A stretch of 8,721 bases of DNA from an uncultured Verrucomicrobiota bacterium (GTDB taxonomy: Bacteria; Verrucomicrobiota; Verrucomicrobiia; Limisphaerales; UBA9464), in contig CAIYXO010000498.1 in assembly GCA_903930165.1 (NCBI GenBank), positions 1 through 8,721 on the forward strand, in the 5' to 3' direction. Shown here piece by piece: positions 1 through 5,842 of this stretch. Position 1 is the first letter of the stretch. Each line of letters opens with the position of its first letter. A program made the translations under genes and the position numbers. The notes under the pieces were generated by a model. The model was not told where the DNA came from, searched no databases, and saw only the letters and a program-made list of their open reading frames with translations.

Positions 1-299
1 AACTCGACCCCGGCCCCGCCGGATTCCTCCGCCTCGGCCTCGAGGCTCTCCTCGTCGAAGTCCTCCGCCTGGTACAACACCTGGCCCTTGCCGGAGTCGG
101 CGTTGACCATGGCGATGCAGACCACCTGGGCCGTGAACGGCCAGAGGCTGAACTGCTGCGAGATTTCGGCCCGCTTGCGCGCCTTGTCCTCGTCGGTCGG
201 CTGACGCTCCGCCTCGCGGAACAGGTACTCCTGCTGGGCCTCATCGAAGTTCTCCAGTCCGACGGCCGAGGTTTCGATGTCGAAGACGAGGCGGGGCAT
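1..299 (-). CDS. Predicted 3'-5' exonuclease (RNase H fold), N-terminal part only
   Basis: Partial gene: 99 codons from an ATG at 299 are visible and the frame stays open to the left edge. The protein begins MPRLVFDIET, where the Asp7-Ile-Glu9 pair after a hydrophobic strand is the exo I motif of DnaQ/PolB-type exonucleases (metal-binding DxE). A second hydrophobic strand (about residues 62-71, VVCIAMVNA) suits the second strand of an RNase H fold. The region between the strands is charged and probably helical (residues 16-56), and the visible end is rich in Glu/Asp. This resembles the stand-alone PolB-like exonuclease family (predicted 3'-5' exonucleases). The later exo II/III motifs lie outside the window, so activity cannot be judged. 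No Shine-Dalgarno sequence precedes the start. It lies 206 bp downstream of obg on the same strand. An RNase H-like nuclease of another subfamily is the main alternative. Confidence 0.7.
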   Translation of the reverse strand, partial: MPRLVFDIETSAVGLENFDEAQQEYLFREAERQPTDEDKARKRAEISQQFSLWPFTAQVVCIAMVNADSGKGQVLYQAEDFDEESLEAEAEESGGAGVE

Positions 300-505
300 G
301 CTTCGGCGAGGCTAGTCGGCGCCCCACGGGCGACCAAGAGGCAAACGGCGCGCCACGTCCCCCGCGGGGAATGTCAGGCACGGACGCGAAGGAGGCACCG
401 CAGGGAGGAGTGTCTCCCCAAGCGATCCGTGGAATCCGTGTCGATCCCCTCCGTGCCCTTCGCGTCTCCTTGGCCAACCCCGGCTCGACGCTTCCGGCCC
501 GTTCG
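300..505. other. Intergenic region between obg and the exonuclease gene
   Basis: I see no convincing gene in these 206 bp. They hold a GC palindrome CCCCGCGGGG at 360-369, a small hairpin near 413-418 (ggagtgtctcc type), and a 10-bp perfect inverted repeat, gacgcgaagg at 383-392 against ccttcgcgtc at 457-466, with partly matching flanks. No T-run follows any of them on the minus strand, so there is no clear intrinsic terminator for obg. I found no strong promoter for the exonuclease gene; TTGGTC and TAGCCT 17 bp apart on the minus strand are only a weak match. Confidence 0.5.
383..466. repeat. Inverted repeat in the intergenic region downstream of obg
   Basis: The arms gacgcgaagg (383-392) and ccttcgcgtc (457-466) are exact reverse complements, and adjacent bases (ggaggcac against gtgccc, slightly shifted) extend the similarity to about 16 bp imperfectly. 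The 64-nt interval contains a smaller hairpin. This could be a folded 3' region of the obg mRNA or a decayed small repeat. No function can be assigned from one copy. Confidence 0.4.
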
Positions 506-1732
506 TCAGCGCACGAGAGAGCTTCCGGTTTCCTCGACCATCTCGCGGATGGTGCGGCGGAACAGCGGGATGCCTTCGTCGAACGCGGCCGAGATCGGCA
601 ACACGGGGACCTTGCGGACGCGGCGCTTGAAGGACTTGAGATTCGCCTCGGCCTGGGCCTCGTCCATCTTGTTCGCCACCACCAGACGCGGGCGTTCCAG
701 CAGGGCCGGATCGTACAGCTCGAGTTCCTCCAGCAGGCTCTTGTAGTCGTCCCAAGGCGCCCGGTTGTCGGTGCCGGCCATGTCCAGGAGGATCACCAGG
801 ATCTTGCACCGGGCGATGTGACGCAGGAAGGCGTGTCCGAGCCCGACGTTGAGATGGGCTCCGGCGATCAGGCCAGGAACGTCGCAGATGGTGAGCCGGG
901 CGAAGTCGGGATACTCGAGGATGCCCACCTGCGGCGTGAGCGTGGTGAACGGGTAGGCCGCGATCTTGGGACGGGCGTGCGAGATGGCCGCGAGCAGGGT
1001 CGACTTGCCGGCGTTCGGATATCCCACGAGGCCGACCTCGGCGATCATGCGCAGCTCGAAGAGGAATTCCCCTTCGTCGCCGGCCTCGCCCGGCTGGGCG
1101 AACCGCGGGGCCTGACGGACGGACGTGGCGAAGTTGCGATTGCCCAGGCCTCCGCGGCCTCCCTTGCACAGGACGAACCGCTGGCCGTTCTCGGTCAGGT
1201 CGCACACCAACTCGCCCTTCTCGGCCTTCTTGCCGTCACCACTGCCGTCGTCGCCGGCCGAGAGGTCGAGTTCCACCGCCTGGATGCCTCCGGACGAGCG
1301 GATCACGGGACGCGCCGCGTTGGCCGAGGGGATCACCATCGGCTCCTCCGGATCGGCGTCGGGATCGGTTTCGGCGGCTTCGGGATCCGCGTCGGGATCG
1401 GAGGCGGTGACCCCTTCGGGCAGCGGCGCCGGACGGGCCTTGCGCCAGACGAGGGTGCCGCAGGGGACCTTGATGATGAGATCCTTGCCCGCCTTGCCAT
1501 CCATGCCCTTGCCCATGCCGCCCTGGCCGTGTTCGGCGAGCAGTCGGGGGACGAAGAACTGGTTGATCAGGTTGTTGAGGTCGTGGTCGGCCTCGAGGAT
1601 GACATCGCCGCCGCGCCCGCCATTGCCGCCGCTGGGGCCGCCCTTGGGGACATAGGCCTCACGGTGGAAGGCCACGGCCCCTTTGCCGCCGTGGCCGGCG
1701 CGGGCGTAGACCTGGATTTCGTCGACGAACAT
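506..1732 (-). CDS. obg: Obg-family GTPase (ribosome assembly) with an acidic insertion in the Obg domain
   Basis: A 408-residue essential-type GTPase that acts in 50S ribosomal subunit maturation and stress signalling. The start MFVDEIQVYARAGHGGKG is the canonical glycine-rich Obg N-terminal domain (about 1-230). The G domain follows: G1 GYPNAGKST (237-245), G2 PFTT (261-264), G3 DVPG (284-287), G4 NKMD (354-357) and G5 SAA (381-383), all intact. The protein stops at 408 soon after G5, so no C-terminal OCT domain is present, as in short Obg proteins. Unusual is an insertion of about 75 residues (about 97-172) between the PCGTLVW strand and the ELVCDLTENGQ strand, which are nearly adjacent in typical Obg. 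It is rich in Asp/Pro/Glu and holds DPDADPE twice (112-118, 123-129). The frame is open upstream to 1945, but that extension crosses the rpmA terminator and rpmA itself, so 1732 is the start. No Shine-Dalgarno sequence is evident. Confidence 0.97.
   Translation of the reverse strand: MFVDEIQVYARAGHGGKGAVAFHREAYVPKGGPSGGNGGRGGDVILEADHDLNNLINQFFVPRLLAEHGQGGMGKGMDGKAGKDLIIKVPCGTLVWRKARPAPLPEGVTASDPDADPEAAETDPDADPEEPMVIPSANAARPVIRSSGGIQAVELDLSAGDDGSGDGKKAEKGELVCDLTENGQRFVLCKGGRGGLGNRNFATSVRQAPRFAQPGEAGDEGEFLFELRMIAEVGLVGYPNAGKSTLLAAISHARPKIAAYPFTTLTPQVGILEYPDFARLTICDVPGLIAGAHLNVGLGHAFLRHIARCKILVILLDMAGTDNRAPWDDYKSLLEELELYDPALLERPRLVVANKMDEAQAEANLKSFKRRVRKVPVLPISAAFDEGIPLFRRTIREMVEETGSSLVR
1350..1401. 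repeat. Imperfect direct repeat inside obg (33-bp period)
   Basis: Positions 1350-1368 and 1383-1401 match at 18 of 19 bases (ggatcggcgtcgggatcgg against ggatccgcgtcgggatcgg), 33 bp apart. Read on the minus strand they encode the two DPDADPE motifs of the Obg insertion, so the repeat keeps frame (11 residues) and probably arose by local slippage or duplication. Confidence 0.8.
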
Positions 1733-1750
1733 GGCGGAAGACTGACTGGT

Positions 1751-1782
1751 AAAAAGAAAAAGGCGAGGCACCAGGCCTCGCC
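1751..1782 (-). terminator. Intrinsic terminator after rplU-rpmA
   Basis: On the minus strand the sequence reads GGCGAGGC-CTGGT-GCCTCGCC followed at once by TTTTTCTTTTT. This is a perfect 8-bp GC stem (arms 1775-1782 and 1762-1769), a 5-nt loop, and an 11-nt tract of T with one C (1751-1761). It lies 26 bp past the rpmA stop codon and ends 18 bp before the obg start codon, so it should end or attenuate transcription from the ribosomal protein genes before obg. Confidence 0.9.
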
Positions 1783-1808
1783 GAGTGGACCCGACGTTGT
1801 ACGAGGGA

Positions 1809-2093
1809 TCAGTTGGAGGCGGCAGCCGGGGCGGCCGGAGCTTCGGATGCCACCGGGACGATGTTGACCCGGCGGCCACCCTTGTCGAACTCGACCTTGC
1901 CGTCCGCCGTGGCGAACAGGGTCCAGTCGCGACCGGTGCCGACATTGGCGCCCGCGACGAACTTGCTGCCGACCTGGCGCACGATGATGCTGCCGGCGGT
2001 CACCAGCTCGGAGCCGAACGCCTTGACGCCACGACGCTTGCTGACGCTGTCGCGACCGTTTCTGGAACTGCCTTGACCTTTCTTGTGGGCCAT
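1809..2093 (-). CDS. rpmA: 50S ribosomal protein L27
   Basis: A 94-residue ribosomal protein of the large subunit, whose N-terminal tail reaches towards the peptidyl-transferase centre. The start MAHKKGQGSSRNGRDS is the L27 signature, followed by the conserved core with GANVGTGRDWTLFA (about 48-61) and DGKVEF (64-69). There is no cleavable N-terminal extension of the Firmicutes type. The C-terminus carries an Ala/Pro-rich tail (PVASEAPAAPAAASN) that makes it a little longer than the usual length of about 85 residues. It starts 19 bp after rplU, the usual L21-L27 pair, and is followed by a strong terminator. The ATG at 2093 is fixed by the conserved MAHKKG start; no Shine-Dalgarno sequence is visible. 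Confidence 0.98.
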   Translation of the reverse strand: MAHKKGQGSSRNGRDSVSKRRGVKAFGSELVTAGSIIVRQVGSKFVAGANVGTGRDWTLFATADGKVEFDKGGRRVNIVPVASEAPAAPAAASN

Positions 2094-2112
2094 AAGTGGG
2101 AAATGTTGGGGA

Positions 2113-2424
2113 TTAGGCGTTGATCTCGGTGACCTTGACGACGGTCAGCTCCTGCCGATGGCCCACCTTGCGGTGATAGCCCTTGCGGCGGCGCATCTTG
2201 AAGGCGATGACCTTCGGGCCGCGCTTGTGCGCGACGACGTCGGCCTTCACGGAGGCACCGGCGATCACGGGCGAACCCGCGGTCACGGCACCATCCTTGT
2301 TCACCAGAAGGATGCGATCGAAAGTGTGGGCCTGTCCGGCCTCAACGGCGAGCCGTTCGATTTCGAACGTTTCGCCTGCGGTCACGCGGTATTGCTTACC
2401 GCCGGTCTCCAAAACAGCGTACAT
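2113..2424 (-). CDS. rplU: 50S ribosomal protein L21
   Basis: A 103-residue large-subunit protein that binds 23S rRNA. It begins MYAVLETGGKQYRVTAGE, the standard L21 start, and ends with the typical basic segment KMRRRKGYHRKVGHRQ (about 76-91) and the strand ELTVVKVTEI. Length and motifs match the family. The frame is open far upstream through recJ on the same strand, but the conserved MYAV start and its position just after a candidate promoter fix the ATG at 2424. A GGGGAA stretch a few bases upstream is the only plausible Shine-Dalgarno-like site in the window. It is first in an rplU-rpmA unit that ends at the terminator at 1751-1782. Confidence 0.98.
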   Translation of the reverse strand: MYAVLETGGKQYRVTAGETFEIERLAVEAGQAHTFDRILLVNKDGAVTAGSPVIAGASVKADVVAHKRGPKVIAFKMRRRKGYHRKVGHRQELTVVKVTEINA

Positions 2425-2449
2425 AAAGCTTTCCCCAAAAGGGACGCGG

Positions 2450-2478
2450 AAGAAACCAAATCCGGACCCAGGTGTCAA
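2450..2478 (-). promoter_or_regulatory. Candidate sigma-70 type promoter for rplU-rpmA
   Basis: On the minus strand a consensus -35 TTGACA (2478-2473) is followed after exactly 17 bp by TTTCTT (2455-2450), with a TG dinucleotide just upstream of it as in extended -10 elements. The -10 is weak (3 of 6 matches), but the perfect -35, the spacing and the location about 25 bp before the rplU start codon support it. Transcription would begin near 2443, giving a leader of about 20 nt. Confidence 0.5.
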
Positions 2479-2494
2479 TGCCCCATTTTGACAC
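2472..2494. promoter_or_regulatory. 7-bp dyad overlapping the rplU -35 element, possible operator
   Basis: GTGTCAA (2472-2478) and TTGACAC (2488-2494) are perfect inverted arms separated by 9 bp. The left arm contains the minus-strand TTGACA used as the -35 candidate. The dyad is in the 89-bp gap between recJ and rplU, outside any gene. It could be a protein-binding site. It could also be a weak recJ hairpin, although no T-run follows it. The symmetry also puts a TTGACA on the plus strand, but a transcript from it would run antisense to recJ. Confidence 0.4.
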
Positions 2495-2513
2495 ACGGCC
2501 TCCGACCACCCCT

Positions 2514-4226
2514 TCAGCCCTCCGCCGGGACCCGCCAGTCGAGCAGCCGGAGCTGCAGGTAGCGGCGTCCGCCGAACTCGCCCTCCTCGGGCACCGCGGC
2601 CACGTCGAACCGGCCCTGCGGGACCTCGCGGTCCCCGGCACCCCACCAGACGGTCTCCACCGGTGCGCCGCCATCGGTCAGCCAGAATTTCCAGTGCTGT
2701 TCCTTCAGGCGCTGCGGCGGACGGGCATGGGTTACGCCGGGGAAGGCGAGGTGGACCGGCGGGTTGCCCATGCCGAAGGGTTCCAGCCGCCGGAGCGCCG
2801 CCACCACGTCGAGGTCGATCCGCCGCAGGGGACAGACGGCGTCGACACGCACCTCGGGCAGCAGGTCCGCCGCGGCGATGCGTTCCGCGGCAAGCCGGTT
2901 CAGGCGTTCGCGGAACTCCGCCACCCGGGCGGGTGCGAGGGACAGGCCGGCGGCCATCGCATGACCGCCGTGCTTGGCGAGGAGGTCTGAGCAGTCGCGC
3001 AGGGCCGCCGCGAGGTCGAAGCCGGTGACGCTCCGGCCGGAGCCGCGCCACAGCTCGCCGTCGCCACCGAGGATGATCGTCGGACGGTGGAACTCCCGGA
3101 GCACCCGCGACGCGACGATGCCGACCACGCCGATGTGCCAGGAGGCGTCCCCTTCCACGATCACGTGGTCGCGGGCCGCATCGAACCGTGCGCGGATCCG
3201 GGCCACCGCCTCCGCCGACATCCGCTTCTCGACCTCCTGGCGCTCGCGGTTGCTGGCGTCGAGGGACTCCGCCAGATGGCGGGCCTCGGCCGGCTGGGAG
3301 CTGAGCAAAAGCCTCAACGCGTCCTCGGCCGTCTCCAGCCTGCCCGCCGCGTTCAAACGCGGTCCCAACTGGAAGGCCACCTCGTGCACGCGTACCGGAT
3401 TCCGGGTGCGCGACACCTCCTTCAACGCCACGAGCCCCGGCCGGGGTGTCACGCCGAGCCGCTCCAGGCCGGCCTGGACCAGGATCCGGTTCTCCCCGGT
3501 CAACGGGACCAGGTCGGCCACCGTGCCCAGGGCCACCAGGTCGAGCAGCGGCTTGAGGTTGAAGGTCTCGAATCCGGCGACTCCGAGTTCCCGTCCACGC
3601 TTCACCACCGCATGGGCCAGCTTGAACGCCAGGCCCGCCGAACAGAACGGTTCCGGCACCGCCGACCGCTGGGGGTTCACCACCGCCACCGCCGCCGGCA
3701 ACGGGTCGCTGGTCTGGTGGTGGTCCAACACCACCACGTCGACGCCGCGCTCCGCCAGCCAGGCGATCTGGAAGACCGCCGTGGACCCGCAGTCCACCGC
3801 CAACACCAGGTTCGCCGGGAACCGCGCCAGGCAGTTCTCCACCCCGGCCTGGGTCAGGCCGTAGCCCTCGTCCCGACGGTGCGGCAGGTATTGCGAGACC
3901 TTCCACCCCAGCGCCACCAACACCTCCGTCAGCAGGGCCGTCGAGGTCACGCCGTCCACGTCGTAATCGCCGAACACGACGACGTGTTCCCCGGAGTCAC
4001 GCGACCGGAACAGACGGTCGACGGCCACCCCCATGTCGGGCAGCGCGAACGGGTCCGCGAGGGACTTCAGGCGGGGTTCCAGGTAGGCGGCTGCCGACTC
4101 GGCGTTGACGACTCCGCGGTTCACCAGGCACACGGCCGTCAGCTCGGGCACGCCGGTCGAGCGCACCAGCGCGGCGACCACGGCCGCATCCGGCTCCGCG
4201 ACCACCCAGCGGGTCTTCGGCGTCAT
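2514..4226 (-). CDS. recJ: Single-stranded-DNA-specific exonuclease RecJ
   Basis: A 570-residue 5'-3' exonuclease acting on single-stranded DNA in recombination, base-excision and mismatch repair. It has the full DHH-DHHA1 layout: FGDYDVDG (85-92), DCGST (145-149), DHH (168-170), GTVADLVPL (234-242), RLNAAGR (290-296), then a coiled-coil-like linker (about 320-350), WHIGVVGIVASR (363-374), GSGRS (395-399), GGHAMAAG (420-427), and a C-terminal OB-like domain beginning near EPFGMGN (482-488). All metal-binding aspartates and histidines expected in the DHH core are present, so it should be active. Length is normal. The ATG at 4226 overlaps the terC stop codon as ATGA, which suggests translational coupling. 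The gene ends 89 bp before rplU. Confidence 0.97.
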   Translation of the reverse strand: MTPKTRWVVAEPDAAVVAALVRSTGVPELTAVCLVNRGVVNAESAAAYLEPRLKSLADPFALPDMGVAVDRLFRSRDSGEHVVVFGDYDVDGVTSTALLTEVLVALGWKVSQYLPHRRDEGYGLTQAGVENCLARFPANLVLAVDCGSTAVFQIAWLAERGVDVVVLDHHQTSDPLPAAVAVVNPQRSAVPEPFCSAGLAFKLAHAVVKRGRELGVAGFETFNLKPLLDLVALGTVADLVPLTGENRILVQAGLERLGVTPRPGLVALKEVSRTRNPVRVHEVAFQLGPRLNAAGRLETAEDALRLLLSSQPAEARHLAESLDASNRERQEVEKRMSAEAVARIRARFDAARDHVIVEGDASWHIGVVGIVASRVLREFHRPTIILGGDGELWRGSGRSVTGFDLAAALRDCSDLLAKHGGHAMAAGLSLAPARVAEFRERLNRLAAERIAAADLLPEVRVDAVCPLRRIDLDVVAALRRLEPFGMGNPPVHLAFPGVTHARPPQRLKEQHWKFWLTDGGAPVETVWWGAGDREVPQGRFDVAAVPEEGEFGGRRYLQLRLLDWRVPAEG

Positions 4227-5209
4227 GGGGACCGCGGCTCTTTCCCCCCGGGCTTCCAGAACGAGACGGCCAGGGAGGCGGCGATCGAAAGCAGGATCAA
4301 TCCCAGCACCACACCGAGCGAGATGTACCGCAGGTCGTCCCCGAGACGGCGCTTGAGGAAATCCTCGAAGATCATCTTGGCCCCGATGAACACGAGGACC
4401 AGCGAGAGTCCGGTCTTGAGGTACCGGAAGTAGCCCATGGCGCTGGCGAGCACGAAGTAGAGCGAGCGCAGGCCGAGGATGGCGAAGACGTTGGAGGTGA
4501 AGACGAGGAACGGCTCCACGGTGATGCCGAAGATCGCCGGGATGGAATCCAGGGCGAAGATCACGTCGGTGGTCTCGACCACCACCAGCACGAGGGCCAG
4601 CGGCGTGAGCGCGAGACGACCGTCGACCCGCGTGGTGAAGCGTTCGCCGTCGAACCGGTCCGTGACCGGGAACAGCCTCCGGACGAGCCTCACCACCGGG
4701 TTCCTGGAAAGGTCCGGCGCCTCGTCATCGCCGCCGACGAAGAGCATCTTGCAGCCGGTCAGCAGCAGGAACGCCCCGAAGAGATAGAGCATCCAGTGCA
4801 CCCGCTGGATCAGCTCCGTGCCCAGCCAGATCATCAGGCCGCGCATCACCAGCGCGCCGAGGATCCCCCAGAAGAGAAGCCGGTGCTGCCAGGCCTTCGG
4901 GACGCCGAAGTAGGAGAAGATCACCGCCATCACGAACACGTTGTCCATCGAGAGCGAGAGCTCGACGAGGTAGCCGGTGGTGAAGGTCGCCGCCGCGGCC
5001 CGGTCCCATCCCGGCACGACCGCCGGGGCGACGAGGAAGGCGAAGACGAACGCGCAGGCGGCCCAGACGGCCGTCCATCCCAGGGCTTCACGGAAACGGA
5101 CCTCGTGTCCCGAGCGGTGGAACAGGCCGAGATCCGCGGCCAACGCGAGCAGCACGAAGGTCGTGAACGCGGCCCAGTGCCAGAGCGAGATGTCGATGAG
5201 TGACAGCAT
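4223..5209 (-). CDS. TerC/Alx-family integral membrane protein (probable Mn2+ or metal transporter)
   Basis: A 328-residue polytopic membrane protein. Signatures are ELSLSMDN (83-90) and ETTDVIFALDSIPA (212-225), whose acidic residues within membrane segments are the family hallmark. Hydrophobic segments near 10-28, 46-66, 77-100, 110-130, 138-157, 200-220, 236-256, 264-283 and 296-316 give seven to nine membrane passes, with a charged cytoplasmic-type loop at about 158-198. Members such as E. coli Alx and B. subtilis TerC homologues are linked to manganese export and metalation of exported proteins; the name comes from tellurite resistance. Size and the SMDN context favour the Alx branch. 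I saw no yybP-ykoY manganese riboswitch upstream. The gene is first in a unit with recJ and is divergent from hpf. The ATG at 5209 has no Shine-Dalgarno sequence. Confidence 0.93.
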   Translation of the reverse strand: MLSLIDISLWHWAAFTTFVLLALAADLGLFHRSGHEVRFREALGWTAVWAACAFVFAFLVAPAVVPGWDRAAAATFTTGYLVELSLSMDNVFVMAVIFSYFGVPKAWQHRLLFWGILGALVMRGLMIWLGTELIQRVHWMLYLFGAFLLLTGCKMLFVGGDDEAPDLSRNPVVRLVRRLFPVTDRFDGERFTTRVDGRLALTPLALVLVVVETTDVIFALDSIPAIFGITVEPFLVFTSNVFAILGLRSLYFVLASAMGYFRYLKTGLSLVLVFIGAKMIFEDFLKRRLGDDLRYISLGVVLGLILLSIAASLAVSFWKPGGKEPRSP

Positions 5210-5229
5210 GCGGTGATTGACGCGGGCGG

Positions 5230-5258
5230 ACTAAGCCGACGAACGGGGTCGAAGGCAA
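5230..5258 (-). promoter_or_regulatory. Weak candidate promoter for terC-recJ
   Basis: On the minus strand TTGCCT (5258-5253) and CTTAGT (5235-5230) are separated by 17 bp and lie about 20 bp before the terC start codon. They match consensus at 4 of 6 and 3 of 6 bases. Position and spacing are right, but matches of this quality can occur by chance. Confidence 0.25.
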
Positions 5259-5374
5259 GGGGGAGCCGCCGCCCGGCGCCGATTCCCGGCGGATCGGCGG
5301 CCGTCCCATGGTGCGCCAGCGAGGCCGGCAACGGTCGTCGCCGCCGCCGGCAACGCCGACTGGAACCGTCCCCC

Positions 5375-5390
5375 GCCGTTTCCAAACGGC
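5375..5390. repeat. Short perfect inverted repeat in the terC-hpf intergenic region
   Basis: GCCGTTT (5375-5381) and AAACGGC (5384-5390) are exact reverse complements around a CC centre. A near-perfect 16-bp dyad in a divergent promoter region is a reasonable place for a dimeric regulator to bind. The two-base loop makes an RNA hairpin with the full stem unlikely. Confidence 0.4.
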
Positions 5391-5481
5391 CCGGAAACCG
5401 GCCCTTTGGGGCAACGCCGACGCGCCCCGCGACAATTGGCGGGTTGAAATGCCCCCTTCCGCTCGCCACCTTGCGGCCGTC

Positions 5482-5838
5482 ATGAAGTTCATCCTGTCGA
5501 CACACAACATCACGCTGACCGAAGCCATCGAGCAGCACGTGCTGCAGCAGATCGAGAAGCTGGAGCACATCGACCGCTGGCTGATCGACGCCCGCGTGAC
5601 CCTGGAGAAGGACCACGTCGCCCATTCCCCGGAGAAGCAGTTCAAGTGCGGCATCCGCATCGGAGTCCGTGGCAACGACCTGTTCGCCGAGGACCGCGAG
5701 TCGGATCTCTACGCCGCCGTGGACCTCTCGGTGAAGAAGCTCCAGGCCCAGCTCCGCGCCCGCCACAGCAAGGCCAAGGCGACGAAGCACAAGCAGGCCG
5801 CGCGTCTCAAGGAGACCCGCCGTTCGCAGGCCGCCTGA
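5482..5838 (+). CDS. hpf: Ribosome hibernation promoting factor, short form (RaiA/HPF family)
   Basis: A 118-residue protein that binds the 30S decoding channel and inactivates ribosomes during slow growth or starvation. The N-terminus MKFILSTHNITLTEAIEQHV fits the first strand and helix of the RaiA/HPF fold. The segment FKCGIRIGVRGNDLFAEDRESDLYAAVDLSVKKLQAQL (about 54-91) fits the later strands and the second helix, where the run around DLYAAVD is highly typical. A strongly basic tail (about 92-114) would contact rRNA. It lacks the second dimerisation domain of long HPF, so it is a short form. Upstream in-frame starts to 5308 encode low-complexity sequence unlike the family, so the ATG at 5482 is chosen. 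It is the first gene of a tight four-gene run. No clear Shine-Dalgarno sequence is seen. Confidence 0.92.
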   Translation: MKFILSTHNITLTEAIEQHVLQQIEKLEHIDRWLIDARVTLEKDHVAHSPEKQFKCGIRIGVRGNDLFAEDRESDLYAAVDLSVKKLQAQLRARHSKAKATKHKQAARLKETRRSQAA

Positions 5839-5842
5839 TCCG

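Larger units (their letters stand above)
5210..5481. other. Divergent intergenic region between terC and hpf
   Basis: These 272 bp must hold promoters for both directions. I found no strong one. The best minus-strand candidate is described separately. On the plus strand the only AT-leaning stretch is around gacaattggcgggttgaaat (5431-5450), without a matching -35. Open frames here look like shadows of GC-rich DNA. The region contains a direct repeat ggcaacgccgac at 5349-5360 and 5410-5421 (with a shorter ggcaacg at 5327-5333) and a perfect hairpin GCCGTTT-CC-AAACGGC at 5375-5390. Confidence 0.5.

Noticed and set aside
371..1867. Long plus-strand open frame of 498 codons opposite obg
   Set aside because: It lies antisense to a clear obg gene and reads as low-complexity Gly/Val/Asp/His sequence with no family motif. 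Such long antisense frames are expected in GC-rich coding DNA.
1733..1945. N-terminal extension of Obg by 71 residues
   Set aside because: The added residues are translated from the terminator and the rpmA gene on the same strand, and Obg proteins start at MFVDE-type sequence.
2425..3906. Upstream extension of the L21 frame to 597 residues
   Set aside because: The upstream part is an out-of-frame reading of recJ, rich in Arg/Gly/Pro. L21 begins at the conserved MYAV start.
5308..5481. N-terminal extension of the hibernation factor
   Set aside because: It encodes Arg/Pro-rich sequence unlike the family, and the MKFILSTHNI start matches the expected first strand.
5210..5481. yybP-ykoY manganese riboswitch upstream of the TerC/Alx gene
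   Set aside because: E. coli alx has one, so I looked for it, but I could not find the conserved internal-loop sequences on the minus strand here. A covariance-model search would be decisive.
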